A stretch of 47,904 bases of DNA, taken from Gnetum montanum (lineage: Eukaryota > Streptophyta > Gnetopsida > Gnetales > Gnetaceae). Of the stretch, positions 20,030-30,251 are shown one piece after another. The position numbers and the translations under genes were made by a program. The DNA lies in NCBI GenBank assembly GCA_015680685.1, contig MNCI01011403.1, forward strand, positions 239,450 through 287,353, read 5' to 3'. The notes beneath the pieces were generated by a model. The model was not told the origin of the DNA and did not search any database. It saw nothing but the letters and a program-made list of their open reading frames with translations. Numbering within the stretch: position 1 is the stretch's first letter; the number at the start of each line of letters is the position of its first letter.

Positions 20030-21215
20030 TTTTGAAAGCGACAACGTAGAGCGTAACCTGAGCGAGCGTAAGCGTAAGCATGAAATTGCCAAAGCGTAAG
20101 CGTAAACCACCATACCCTAGCGTAAGCGTAACCCTGGAACCTGAGAGTAGACGTCGGAGGTTGAACCCAACGTAGACGCCGAGGCTTCTTAATGCCAGCG
20201 TACAGTTACTCAGCGGGAACGCGGATCGCTAGCGTAGACGCTCTGAGATGGGCAAGGGCAAGGAAGTGAAGGGCTAGGGGTGGAAGGGCCCCAATCTAAC
20301 TTTCGCCGAGGAGACGGAGGCCATGCTGCAAGGCCTGTCTAGGCTGAAGATGCCGGCGTGGTCCGTGACGTCCCAGAGGTAAGCCGTGATCCCTGCTTCT
20401 GTTTTTTGTTTGTGCTTTCTAGCGTAGACGAGCCCGGCGTATATGCCAAGCGTAATGGGTTTACAAGGGTTTTCAGCGTAGCGTAATCTGTGCAGCGTAG
20501 ACAGTGTTTAGTCTTGGCGTAAACATTTGTTTCACATTGTTTTAGCGTAAAAGTTTGTCAGCGTGTTTGTCCTCGGTGTAGGTTCTGCTTCTTGCGACGG
20601 CGTATACGCTGAGGGTTTGTTCGGCGTATACGCCATACGCGTACAGTTTTTGGCATACCATTCTTTCTGGTGTAAACTGTTCACGCCGAACTCGAAATTG
20701 AGCATATACGCTGAGGGTTTGCTCAGTGTATACGCCGATGTAATTTTGCAGCGTAGACTGTCATCCGTTTTATTAGCGTCCTTTTGTTATTTAGCGTAAC
20801 CATGAAGCTTATAGACATACTTGTACCAGCGTAAATTGTGTTTCGTGACGACATGTACGCTAAGGGTTTCCTCAGTGTATACGCTGTACACGCCCTTTTT
20901 CTCTTGACAGACTGCAGATTCGAGCGTATACGCTGAGGGTTTGTTCAGCGTATACGCTGTGCATGAGGGATTTGGGTTTCAGCATAGACAGTGTAAGTTC
21001 ACCCAGCGTATACGCTCTGTGTTCAGTGTATATGCCATGCTTGAATCATGCAAGTTCCCTGTTTGGCGTATACGCTGAGTTTAGCATATACGCTGAGCGT
21101 GAATCACGGGCATATACGCTGTGTACAGCGTATACGCTGGGCGTAAGTTTATTTTTTTTTTGCGCTGTAGAGTTGGCGTATACGCTCTGTGTTCAGCGTA
21201 TACGCTGGGCATAAA
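20030..21215 (+). repeat. GCGTA/TACGC motif field in the 5' UTR and first intron
   Basis: Dense copies of AGCGTAAGCGTA (5' UTR, 20040-20250) and of AGCGTATACGCTGAGGGTTTG followed by a second GCGTATACGC (about 20600, 20700, 20850, 20925), plus many single palindromes to 21215. The surrounding exons lack the motif. It coincides with the 901-base first intron. Confidence 0.85.
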
Positions 21216-21279
21216 TAGTTAAATTCTTTGTCGATTTAAGATGTAAACTTTCGTTTTGTGACATTGCGATTGGTTGCAG

Positions 21280-22069
21280 GGACAACAAACGCTTTCTTAT
21301 CGTGGTTGAACTCATCAGGGTTCTGACATGGGCTAGCCGCGTTGAGGATGGCGATGCGTCCCCGAATCTATTCGTGGATAGCAAGGGGGTGTGGTTCAGG
21401 GAAGGTGCCGGTGAATTTCTGGCTTTCCTGTTAACCAATTTTGAAGTGGCGATGTGGTCGTTTTTTGACGAGGTGACCACACGGAGTGTGGTTGATGTGA
21501 TACTGTCGGGGGCCGCCGAAGGTGTCGTGGTCTTTATGGAAGACATTGACGAGGGGCCATTTGTTGATGAGGATGGCACTACCCACGGGCCCAAGTCAAC
21601 CCGCTCGTTAACGCGTTTGTGGGCATTGCTGCCACTGGGGTTAGATTATATCAACAATACATTATTCATAGCTGCCCGTGCACACACCCTATTCCAGAAT
21701 CCTCTTGGCATAGTGTACAGGATAACTAGGTAAAACCATTTGACTTTCTTGCTTCATTGATCATCGTTTGATGTTAATTTTTATTTTAACATGCGTTTAG
21801 TTGCAGGCCAAAGACCAACCCAGATGGGACTCTGATTGAGGATGAAGGGATAGCGCTCGCTCGCGTCGCTCTGGAGGTCTTTATGACGGGCCCCAATCTT
21901 CGCGGGGCCATACTGGCTCAAACGAAGGGTTCAATGGTTCGTTTCCATAATCAGTTTTCCAGGGCCTTTGCGATGTGTAAGGCTCGTGGGTGGCTCCATG
22001 AAGACTGGACAGATCAGGGGCTAGTCTTTCCAGATAGCTTTGGCAGAACTTCCAGATCTACCACTGACG
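21280..22069 (+). other. FCP1/NIF-like pseudophosphatase domain (exons 2-3)
   Basis: Order of motifs as in FCP1-like phosphatases: a hydrophobic strand with the motif I place (LIVVELIRVL, expected Asp-x-Asp replaced by Glu and Ile), then WFREGAGEFLAFLLTNFEVA with MWS (compare the family's R-P-x-L-x-x-F-L and I-W-S/T), a Lys before SLTRLW, and NTLFIAARAHTLFQNP where the family has two adjacent aspartates and then L-x-N-P. The exon 3 tail (ALARVALEVFMTGPNLRGAI) fits the terminal helix. The fold is probably kept; catalysis is not expected. Recognised from motif pattern alone. Confidence 0.6.
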
Positions 22070-22162
22070 GTGAGTAATATCATGTATTAAATGCGTTAGT
22101 GGATTTGTTCAACTACTTTGGGGTCAAGAGGTTGATGTGGTCGTTTTAACTTGCTTTAACAG

Positions 22163-23203
22163 TTGATGTACCTTCCGGTGGGGATCCCGTGACAACAGGC
22201 TGGACTGAGACAACTTTGTCAATGAAGTTCGGGGAGGTAGCAAAAGCACAGAAGTGGCTGCGTAAGCGTGCTCCACCTGCCCTCACCCGTTGCTTGGATG
22301 ATGCAGGTCTCCTAGAAATTTTTATGACACTAAGCCCTAATGTCTCAATTGGGGAGATGATAGGGATCGTGGACTCTTTCAATGAGTCTGTCTCTCAGTA
22401 CAGCACCCGGATTAAGGGTGTCAAGGTGGTGTTTCATCTGTCGCTTGTATTCTTTTCTAACTTATTTGGCATGCCGACAGATGGCCTACCTGTAGTGTTG
22501 GACAGGTCTCACAAAGAGCTCCAAACAATCCGTGAACTGGAGTCCTGGCTTGGTGTGAAGAAAAGCACCAAGGGGTTCCCAATGCAGGGGAAGGCAAAGG
22601 TTGTTGAGGTGAATGAATTGTATCCCCTATTTCGAGCATGGGTGTTTCCCAAAACCCTTTCTCAGGTGCGGAGTTTTGGGGTGGAGGCAGTACACATCAT
22701 GTGTGCTATCTTAGAAACTAGCATGCGGTATAACTGGGCTCAGTTTTTGTTGGCGGGCATGCATAAGGAGATAGTGCGGTTGTGCTCAAACATCGAAGCA
22801 CAATCGCACTTCACTTTCGGCTTCTTTGCTGACTATCTTTGTCGTTTTGCCAAGTTTCTTGTGGTGTGTGCGGACAACAAGTTTGTCCTACGGGATCGGG
22901 GTCAACTATCCCACCCATGGGTCAAACACTTGTACGCAACCGCCAAGTCGCAGGATGCCCCAGAAGGTATCGACGAGTCCGTATCTGTTACCACAGGAGG
23001 ATCATCTGGCGGTTCCATCCATACACGGGACAGTCTGGGGGTGGAGCCCGCGGATGTACCTTTAACTGCCAAGCGGGCTGAGCGGGTTATTAAAGAAACC
23101 ATTGGCGAAGCCAAGTCAAAGTTGAAAAGACCTGAACGCACCATGGAGGAAGTCGCTGAGATAAACCAACCACGCGTGAAGCGGATACGCTTCAAGATAC
23201 CTG
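22163..23203 (+). other. Mobile-domain-like domain (exon 4)
   Basis: Open for 347 codons. WLRKRAPPALTRCLDDAG, then SIGEMIGIVDSF, VVFHLSLVFFSNLFGMPTDG, WLGVKK, ELYPLFRAWVFPK, AVHIMCAIL and SHFTFGFFADYLCRFAKF. The spacing of a Trp/Leu-rich helix, a strand and a G-[ML]-P-x-D-G turn recalls the plant mobile domain of MAIN/MAIL1-type proteins. Element C carries a related block (VDFSVQAILEVL, WLEKMYGK, YHLFPTKGLKRIS). The family assignment is tentative; the relation between B and C is better supported. Confidence 0.5.
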
Positions 23204-23495
23204 GTAAGCGAAACTCATCCGCTTGTTATTGCATCGTTTTCGTTCATTTATAGCTCTTGCTTCAATTGCTTATATGTCGTTATTGTTTTCGGTTTGGGGC
23301 AGTGAGGAAACAGGCCTTGGAGACCATCAGAGAGGAGGAGGAAACACGTACCGAGAAAAACCATGGGGAGGAAAGCCCGGAGAAGAGCCAAGGCGGGGGA
23401 ACGGAGCCATTAACGGAGAAGACTACTGAAACTGCACCCTTAGATGACCAGGACGCTATCAACCAAATGTTCAGTAGCTTCCTCAAGGGTGACTT

Positions 23496-23541
23496 NNNNN
23501 NNNNNNNNNNNNNNNNNNNNNNNNNNNNNNNNNNNNNNNNN
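23496..23541. other. Assembly gap (46 N) in exon 5
   Basis: Run of unknown bases inside the acidic linker. Frame 1 is open before it and frame 2 just after it, which cannot be interpreted because the true gap length is unknown. Confidence 0.95.
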
Positions 23542-24903
23542 TCGTGTTTTTGGCTTAGATGAAGGCAGCGATACCAGGACGGTACGATTGGACGTTCCCA
23601 TGAAGACGGTTCCCCCTGAGGGGACCGCTGAGGTTAGTTCTTCCCATACCCATCAGCCGCTTGTTTGGTCAGAGATGCCAAGTCGGATTTTGTGGATGGT
23701 ATCGCGGAAGAAGTCGTTGAACATCTCCAGGAAGTCCATCCTGATATAGGTATGAATTATTCAAAGATTAGGAGCTTCGTGTCTTACGTGTACTGTTTTA
23801 ATGTTCGTGCTCTCTACATGGGTAGGCGCTAAACTAAGATGGGATCCCTCTGAGGGCATTAGCATGGAAACCCTAACTACGCTCTCCCCAGAAGTAGAGC
23901 AGGTGCCAAGGCCTGTTTATGAAGGGGTTGCAGAAAGCCTTGTACACAATGCCAAGTCGTTGTGGACTTGTAGGCGTTCTATTGAACAGTTGTGGCTACA
24001 AGTACAGGCAAAGGAAAAGGAAGTCTCTGCCGTAACAGAGGGGCGTGACGATTTAAAGGCTAGATACGAGTTTGCTGCTGCTAGACTAAGTGGAGATCGT
24101 TCTTGGTGAACCTCGGAGATTATGTACACCAGGTATTGGAACTTTCTGAATTGTCATGCGTCACTGACTCAGAGAATAGCAGAATGCAAAGCTCAAATTG
24201 ATCTCCTAAACCTTAAGTGTCAAGATTGGAAGGCTTTCGCCTCCAAGGTTTGCAAGCGGGGTTAGGATGAGAAGAATCATAAACATCAGTACAAGAAGTC
24301 GCTGAAAGAGGTATCTATCGAAAAGCGGCAACTGGAGATGTTTGTGGAGAGTTTGGGTTTGCGTTCCGCCTTCGATACCTTTGCCCAAAACACAACTGTG
24401 GAGATGGAATTGCCTAAAAGGGTCATCACAACTGCTTCTGGGGAGGTGTCGGTAGGTGAATTTCCTCTGAAATGCCTACCTGGTCAACGGTCGACAAAGG
24501 CAAGGCTTTGGCAAATGTTGACTTAGGCCTAGATGGAACAGATTGGGCCAGCGTTCCAGAGGAAGAAATCCTTCGTCGGCTGGAGTTTGGCTTAGGGGGA
24601 TCCCCTATGGTAACGTTTTGTCTTTATGAAGTTAATTTATTGGATAATGTTTAAAAGGTCTGGCATCTGCTTATTTCGTGTTGGTTGTTTGTTTTTGGTG
24701 TTCTTAGCATGAGGGTGGCGATGATACTCACGAGGCTGGCCCTAGTGGACCAGGGGCCCCTGACATGGGTGGTTTTAAAGGAGATGATCCTCCTATCACG
24801 GACGCTTAGTGTTTTTGTAGTTTTTGTGGTTTTTGCTGTTTGACACAAGAATTGTAATTGAAAAATGTTGAACATAACAGGAACGATTGTAAAATGTGGC
24901 ATG

Positions 24904-24909
24904 AATAAA
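24904..24909 (+). terminator. Polyadenylation signal of the antisense gene
   Basis: AATAAA 95 bases after the inferred stop codon (24807-24809), followed by T-rich sequence. Consistent with the gene ending before the array at 25036. Confidence 0.5.
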
Positions 24910-25035
24910 ATATTGTTTTGTTTTGTTTTTAATTTGTTTGCACACACGACATGATACTAAAGTATTTTTGGTTCGCTTTTTCATTTAAATGCAATGCACA
25001 AAAGTAATGGTAAACGATATGTAGGAGAACAAGAT

Positions 25036-25345
25036 TTGCACTAGTTCAAGGCCATTTCGGGCCCTAATGCGTAGTTTAAGGCCATTTCGGGCCCCAGCGT
25101 GGCCGAATAATATGTCATGTAATTGACTGACCATTTCTGATCGTGGCTAGTTTTATGTCATCGCGGACATGATAGTTTAACGTCTTTTCGGACAAGGTGT
25201 TGTAAAATTTTTTTGTTTTTGCTGTTTATTATTATTTCTTTGTGTTTTTCTCTTTTTTTTTTGGGTTTTATCGTAGTTTAGCGTCATTTCAGACGAGTTA
25301 TAGTTTAACGTCATTTCGGACTGTTCGTAGTTTAGCGTCGTTCCA
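25036..25345 (-). repeat. Tandem array between protease and the antisense gene (element B)
   Basis: About seven units on plus-strand words TAGTTTAACGTCATTTCGGAC and TAGTTTAAGGCCATTTCGGGCC. On the sense strand the units nearest protease have a 27-base period and, in frame after the protease stop, read SEMTLNY repeatedly. Same core as the arrays before RT and after integrase. Confidence 0.85.
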
Positions 25346-25359
25346 GACGTTGTAGCTTT

Positions 25360-26316
25360 TCATTTTAGTTGTTTCTTGATTTTCCTTATTTTTTTATTAG
25401 GGAGTGTATCGACCGATATAATTTTGTATTCTCCGTCTCCTTCGCTGATCACGTTGAACGGCAATTCAGTCCAGGAGACGTCCGTTAAAATGTTGTCGGT
25501 ATCGCTACTTTTAGGTGCTTCGGTGTCAGTTGTTATTTTTGTGTTATTTTTCTCATGAGGTGACGCGTGTACAACGTTAAACGCAGGTATTTTGGCTTCA
25601 GGCTCCTGTCCCATATTCGAAGGTTCACTGCCCGCCAGTTGCGTTTTGTTTGAGTCCTTTTGGCCAGGCTTGTCGAGTTCAACCTCAGAGCCTCAGTCTT
25701 CATCTGTGTGCTATGAAATGAGGGGAGAGGCTGCTTCCCCATGTATGATGATTTCACCACCCTCATAGGGTAGGTGAATCTCCTGATGTATAGGGGAGGA
25801 CACAGCTCTCAGTTGGGCTAGCCAGGGTCTTCCTAATATGAGGTTGAATCCTGGCATTTCATTGACGACAAGGAGGTCAGCGGATGTGGGGAATTGGTCT
25901 CCTGCTACGAAGTCTAGAGTTATTGTGCCTTTGACTAATACGAGCAATCCACTGAAGGACTTTAAGCATGTCGTTGTGGTGGGTTTGATCGAGTCGGTGA
26001 GTCCCAACTTTTCAATGATAGGATACGGTATGACATTGGTGGCTGCCCCATCATCTACATGTACCCTATGTATTTTGAATTCGTTTACATGTATAGTTAT
26101 GAACATAGGGATTGTTGTTGTCTCACCTGTTTTCTTGTCCACTTTGATACTATCATCGTGGAAGCTCAAGGGCTTAGGACTAACCCCGTGAGATGGGTAC
26201 ATTACCGCGTGGATGGCGGGTTCGTTGGGGGGCAAGTCCTCACTGACTGGGATTGATGTGAGCATGCACACCAGAGCCTCCCGATGAGTCTGGGACGTTA
26301 GTACCAAGTCATACAA
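25360..26316 (-). pseudogene. Aspartic protease with C-terminal extension (element B)
   Basis: ORF 25711-26316 (201 codons) holds VHVDDGAATNVIPYP (active site), FVAGDQFPTSADLLV and GRPWLAQLRAVSS, the last two typical of plant Ty3/gypsy proteases. The frame continues after TAG (25711-25713) and TGA into an 84-codon extension (25360-25614) rich in Lys, Asp and Thr, ending at a TGA. It starts in frame with Gag across a UAG. It would cut the polyprotein during particle maturation. No RT follows in this frame; 5.7 kb of array and antisense gene intervene. Confidence 0.85.
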
Positions 26317-26334
26317 GCTTAATGAGGTGTTTTT

Positions 26335-26337
26335 CTA
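26335..26337 (-). promoter_or_regulatory. In-frame UAG at the Gag/protease junction (B)
   Basis: Context AAA TAG AAA AAC AC, matching element E (AAG TAG AAA AAC AC at 456-458). Gag and protease are in the same frame on both sides. A conserved leaky stop is the simplest reading. Confidence 0.5.
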
Positions 26338-28424
26338 TTTTAGGGCTTGAGTAACTTGTGTCAGGGCCGTTGCCAAATCTCTACCGTCAGGGATGTTTTT
26401 ATTAGCAGTGACTGGGTCCATTGGATCCAATAGTTTTATTTCACGTTTTTGTGGTTTGTCATCATTGTTAGGACCTGTCGTTTTGTACGGTTCTTGTGTC
26501 TTGGATGACTCACCATTGCTGTCCGTGTTTGATCGACCATTGGATGATGACATGGGCATAGAGTTAAGTGGAGTTGGTTTGGGTGGCCCCATGGCTAGCC
26601 CTTGGCGTTCCTTCTCCATGCGCTCACGTGTAAGCCTGTCCGCCAGGCATTCTCGTGTGTTACGCGGAGGTGGAATTGGCCTCGGAGCCTGGGATTGACT
26701 TGGGACCTTTACTACATATGGAGCCGGACGAGGTTGCGGGTGGACGGTGGGATATGATTGGGCAGGAATCTGTCCAGGTATCCTGACGACGTACAGGTTT
26801 GGTCCTGGTGGAGGTTGGGCCTCTGTTGTTGCATGAAGGGTTGGTGTATCCGCGGGATTGCCCGGAGGGATGCGCACCACGTATGGTTTTTGGGGCGTCG
26901 GGATGTTGGGGGAGGGCACATTCGGGGGCACTCAGACTACATATGGCCACTACAGGGCATGGGACAATTGAGACGCAGGTGTGGACGCAGCAAGAGGAAT
27001 CTAAACCATGATCGGCTTGCCAAGTGTTTCCTGCTTATTTTCAGGGTAGATGGTGTTGATGCGGGGTGTGTCAGAATCGTTGTCACCATAGATTACGTCA
27101 ATTACGTACCCCACCTCTTTGGTATTCAGGGGGTCTTTGTACACCCCCATGGTTTGATTTTGCAGTTGGACGGGGTTAGCCCCATCAAAAGTGATTTTTC
27201 CATCATCTATCATCCGTTGGATATCCTGTTTCATGGTGAAGCAGTAATCCATTCCGTGCCCATTGCGTTGATGGTAGTCATAGAAGAGATCCATCCTAAA
27301 CCCTTTGGGCACGGACGGCTCATCCGGCGTTGCTAGGCTTGGGTTCTGTATGAGTTGGCAGAATCGTTCGTGCCTTTGGATGGCTGCAGGGGACAATTGC
27401 TTATGTTGCATCAACCCAACCTTTAAGAGCTGGTCAAAGAGTTGGGATGGTTTCATCGGTAAAGGCGTGTACTGAGAGGGCTCCTTCCTCTCAAAATTAC
27501 GTGCATGGTTCGTCAAGTTTTGTGATGATGACTCTAGGGTTGTCGTGGGAGCGGGCTGATAGTAGTTAGTGGTGGTTGCAGGCGGTCTTTGTTGATGTGT
27601 GGTGTTCGTTTGCTGGGTTCCTGCTATTGCTTCTATGGTTTTCTTGGCCTTCTCTTTATCCTTTTTAGTATGTTGATTTTTGAAGGCCAATTATGCCGGG
27701 TCATGGCTATTTTGAGCTGCTTCCTCTATATTTCTGATCTGTAAAAATGCCTGATTCACATCACGTGCGTTGAGGTAATAAAGTTTGGACTTAAAGAAAT
27801 CGTTGACAGCCCCCTTCAGTATTGTAAGCAAATAGGTTGGAGAGATTGGTTCGTGCAGCTCGTTGACAGCAGCACTCCATCTCTGAATAAACTTCTACGC
27901 AGGTTCAAGCGGTGCTTGCTTGATTTGCATGAGGCTGTCCAACGTGGCCTCGGGTTTCAAGTTGTACTTGAACCGGGTCACAAACTGGCGTAAAAGATTG
28001 TCCAAAGAGAAAATAGAGTTCCTAGGTAGGGCCCGGTACCACTCGAGTGCTCTCCTTGTGAGAGACATGGGAAATACACGGAGGATGGAGTGGGGCCAAG
28101 CCTAGAGCAGTGGCATTCTAGCCGGAATGTTATAAGGTGTGCGTTGGGATCGGTCTCCCCGTTGTATTTGGTTAATGTGGGCAAGGGGACACCTTTGGGC
28201 AGGGTTAGAGGTGGGATAGAGGAGCTGATAGGGTAATCATTGTAGAAATCCACTACCTTTAACTCTCCCTTAGTGGCCGTTTTGAGGCGTTTCACCTCTT
28301 CGGTAAGCTCTTGCATTATCTTTTTGGCGTCTGCCCAATCTTGGGCGCTCGGTGACGCGGCGGGTTGTGGTATACTATATAAGCTAGATTGTTGCGTGTT
28401 AGGTTGAAGAGCTAAAAGTTGCAC
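26335..28424 (-). pseudogene. Gag polyprotein, main part (element B)
   Basis: Three open pieces correspond to E Gag: 28424-27978 with LTKYNGETDPNAHL, then a frameshift near 28100; 27690-27001 with the zinc-like motif YDYHQRNGHGMDYC (first Cys replaced by Tyr); and 26931-26335 with a Pro-rich tail containing PYVVRIP, LYVVRIP and PYVVKVP. The tail motifs correspond in number and place to the three in E. The protein would form the particle. Stops and frameshifts make this copy defective. Confidence 0.85.
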
Positions 28425-28610
28425 GGTCGGTGGTTGGGCTTACGGAAAATTCACAACGGGCGGCGCCAAGGATGACACATTGTAGGGAAAATGTTGTTGT
28501 TGTTGTTGCTGCAGCTGGGGTTGTATTTGGGGCACATTTTCCGGTGGGACTGTGTGGGGTGGTGTATGGGGATGGGAGACCTAGTGCAACGGCGCTCCCC
28601 TTGCTGGCCA

Positions 28611-29425
28611 TTACCCTGCCACGTTATGGGCGGGGACTCCCTGTTGGGTCATGATTGTTTGGGGAAGTGTATATGCTTGGACGTGTGGTATGAAGTGGGC
28701 AGATGTGGATGCTGGAATCATGTGTGGCATCCCGATCATCCTTGGTGGGAGTGTTGCCCCCAGGTTATCGAAAGGTGGCGGCACTTGTGAGGATGGGCCT
28801 GCAGCGGTAGTAGGGGTGACTGCGAGTGGGAAGGTGTTGGGTTGGGGATCACTCGGAAGAGGGACATGGACTAATGCTGATGTTTCTGGCAATGGTTGTT
28901 GAGCCTGGACGAATCTAAGGTGTTGCAAGGGCATGAGTTCCCCTGTGCCGGGATGGAAGATGGGGTTGACCTGTGCTTGAGGGCTCAAGGTATGGTACGA
29001 CTCTCCTTGCTCGGATTGAGCGGCAAACCCATCCTCATCCTCTGGTTGGGGCTCCAGTGCGGGCTGGTCCAACGAATTGTTCCGTTGAAGGAGGAGTTGT
29101 GTGATGAGTTCCGAATAGTGTTCAGGAATGGGAATTACGTCGTACAGGAAAGGGATGAACTCTCGTCCCCCCTGTAATACAACTTGAACTGCCTCTTCAC
29201 CTCCAGTTTAGCTTGATCAACAGCCAGGCCCGCTTGTATCTTAATACAGATAAAGTTATATTGGCCCTGGGTTTTGATGTTAGAGGTTGGGTCCCTCCCT
29301 TGCAGCCTTAGGGATGGACCCGCTGTGGGTTGCATTCCTGGGTGTTGTGCGACGGGCTGTTGGACAGCTATGGTGTCCGTGGCGGTGGTCTAGGTGGTGA
29401 GAGCGGTGTTGTTTGAAGGGTTCAT
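28611..29425 (-). pseudogene. Gag N-terminal part (element B)
   Basis: Starts at ATG 29425 (MNPSNNTAL), with a TAG near 29390. SLRLQGRDP and YNFICIKIQAGLAV match E. A frameshift near 29170 is needed to continue into YDVIPIPEHYSELI, then the open piece 29072-28611 (DQPALEPQPEDEDGFAAQSE) ends in TAA. A TAG and a further TAA follow before the main Gag part. All three of these stops could be C-to-T changes of CAA or CAG. Confidence 0.75.
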
Positions 29426-30251
29426 GATGTTATGTCCCAGCTAGGAGTAAGTCTGGAAAGGCTGAGTTTGTTCTGTCATGTAGCATGCAGTGTATACGCT
29501 TCAAAGGACAGTGTATGGTGTCAGCGTATATAGTGTATACAACGTGTGCAACGTATACAGCGTATATGAGCAGCGTGGAGCGTATACAGCGTATATGAGC
29601 AGCGTAGACAATGGAAAGCGTAAAAGGCATAGGATGAGTCAGCGTAAAGTGGGACAGCATAAAATGAGAGCGTAAGACAGGGAGCAGCGTACAGCGTAAA
29701 AGAGGTGGTCAGCGTAACACAAGCATGTAAGATGAGTTGCAGCGTATAGGACCACTTAGCGTAAAACTGGTGTTTAGTGTAAAACAGATGAACCTGACAA
29801 ACTCAACGTAAACACAAGCTCAGCGTAAAACAGGCCAGAGCGTAAAACAGAAAGCGCAAAGCAGGCGAGTACAATGGGTTTTAGCGTAAACAACTTGCAA
29901 CGTAAAATTCACACAATTTGCAGCATGAAATTCACAGCATAAATAGTTCACAGTATGAAGTGGGCTCAGCATATGGGCCGACTCCAGCGTAAAGATAGGC
30001 ATAAAATAGGTTGCAGCGTGAACAGTAGAGCATAAAATAGGTGAACGTAAAGAAAAGATGGAGCAGGTTTTTAAGAACGTAGACGTTGTGCAGCGTATAC
30101 GCTGGACAGTTGGGAAGTAGGTTCAGAACCGGACAGCGTAAACGCTGGGAAAGTTGGGGCAGCATACCGTTAGTGGCGTAGACACTTAACAGCATATACG
30201 CTGGGGGTTGCGAGTAAGCTTCAAGGAGGCCCTCCTTCTAGTACCAATTCC
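29426..30251 (-). other. 5' leader of element B with GCGTA motif field and primer-binding-like block
   Basis: About 700 bases (29480-30220) are packed with AGCGTAAAAC, GCGTATACAGCGTATAT and GCGTATACGCTGG. Next to the LTR the sense strand reads TGGTACTAGAAGGAGGGCC, starting TGG as a primer-binding site should; its core is shared with E. The tRNA is not identified. No coding frame of interest. Confidence 0.6.

Larger units (their letters stand above)
20248..24809 (+). pseudogene. Antisense accessory gene of element B: FCP1-like pseudophosphatase plus mobile-domain-like protein
   Basis: Seven inferred exons: 20248-20378, 21280-21729, 21807-22069, 22163-23203, 23303-23749, 23826-24609 and 24708-24809, with GT-AG introns of 901, 77, 93, 99, 76 and 98 bases. 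Every junction keeps frame except within exon 5, whose frame cannot be followed through an assembly gap. Exons 2-3 resemble the FCP1/NIF HAD phosphatase domain but motif I (LIVVELIRVL) and motif III (NTLFIAARAHTLFQNP) lack the aspartates. Exon 4 resembles a plant mobile domain (FGMPTDGLPV). Exons 5-6 are acidic then coiled coil. Disabling changes: TAG at 20275, a frameshift at about 23640-23675, TGA at 24107, TAG at 24263, and a frameshift near 24465. Element A has a homologue in the same place and orientation. A trans-acting regulatory role is inferred. Confidence 0.8.

Noticed and set aside
22826-23081. Overlapping plus-strand ORFs in other frames of exon 4
   Set aside because: Exon 4 is open for 347 codons in the frame set by flanking splice sites; the others are shadows.
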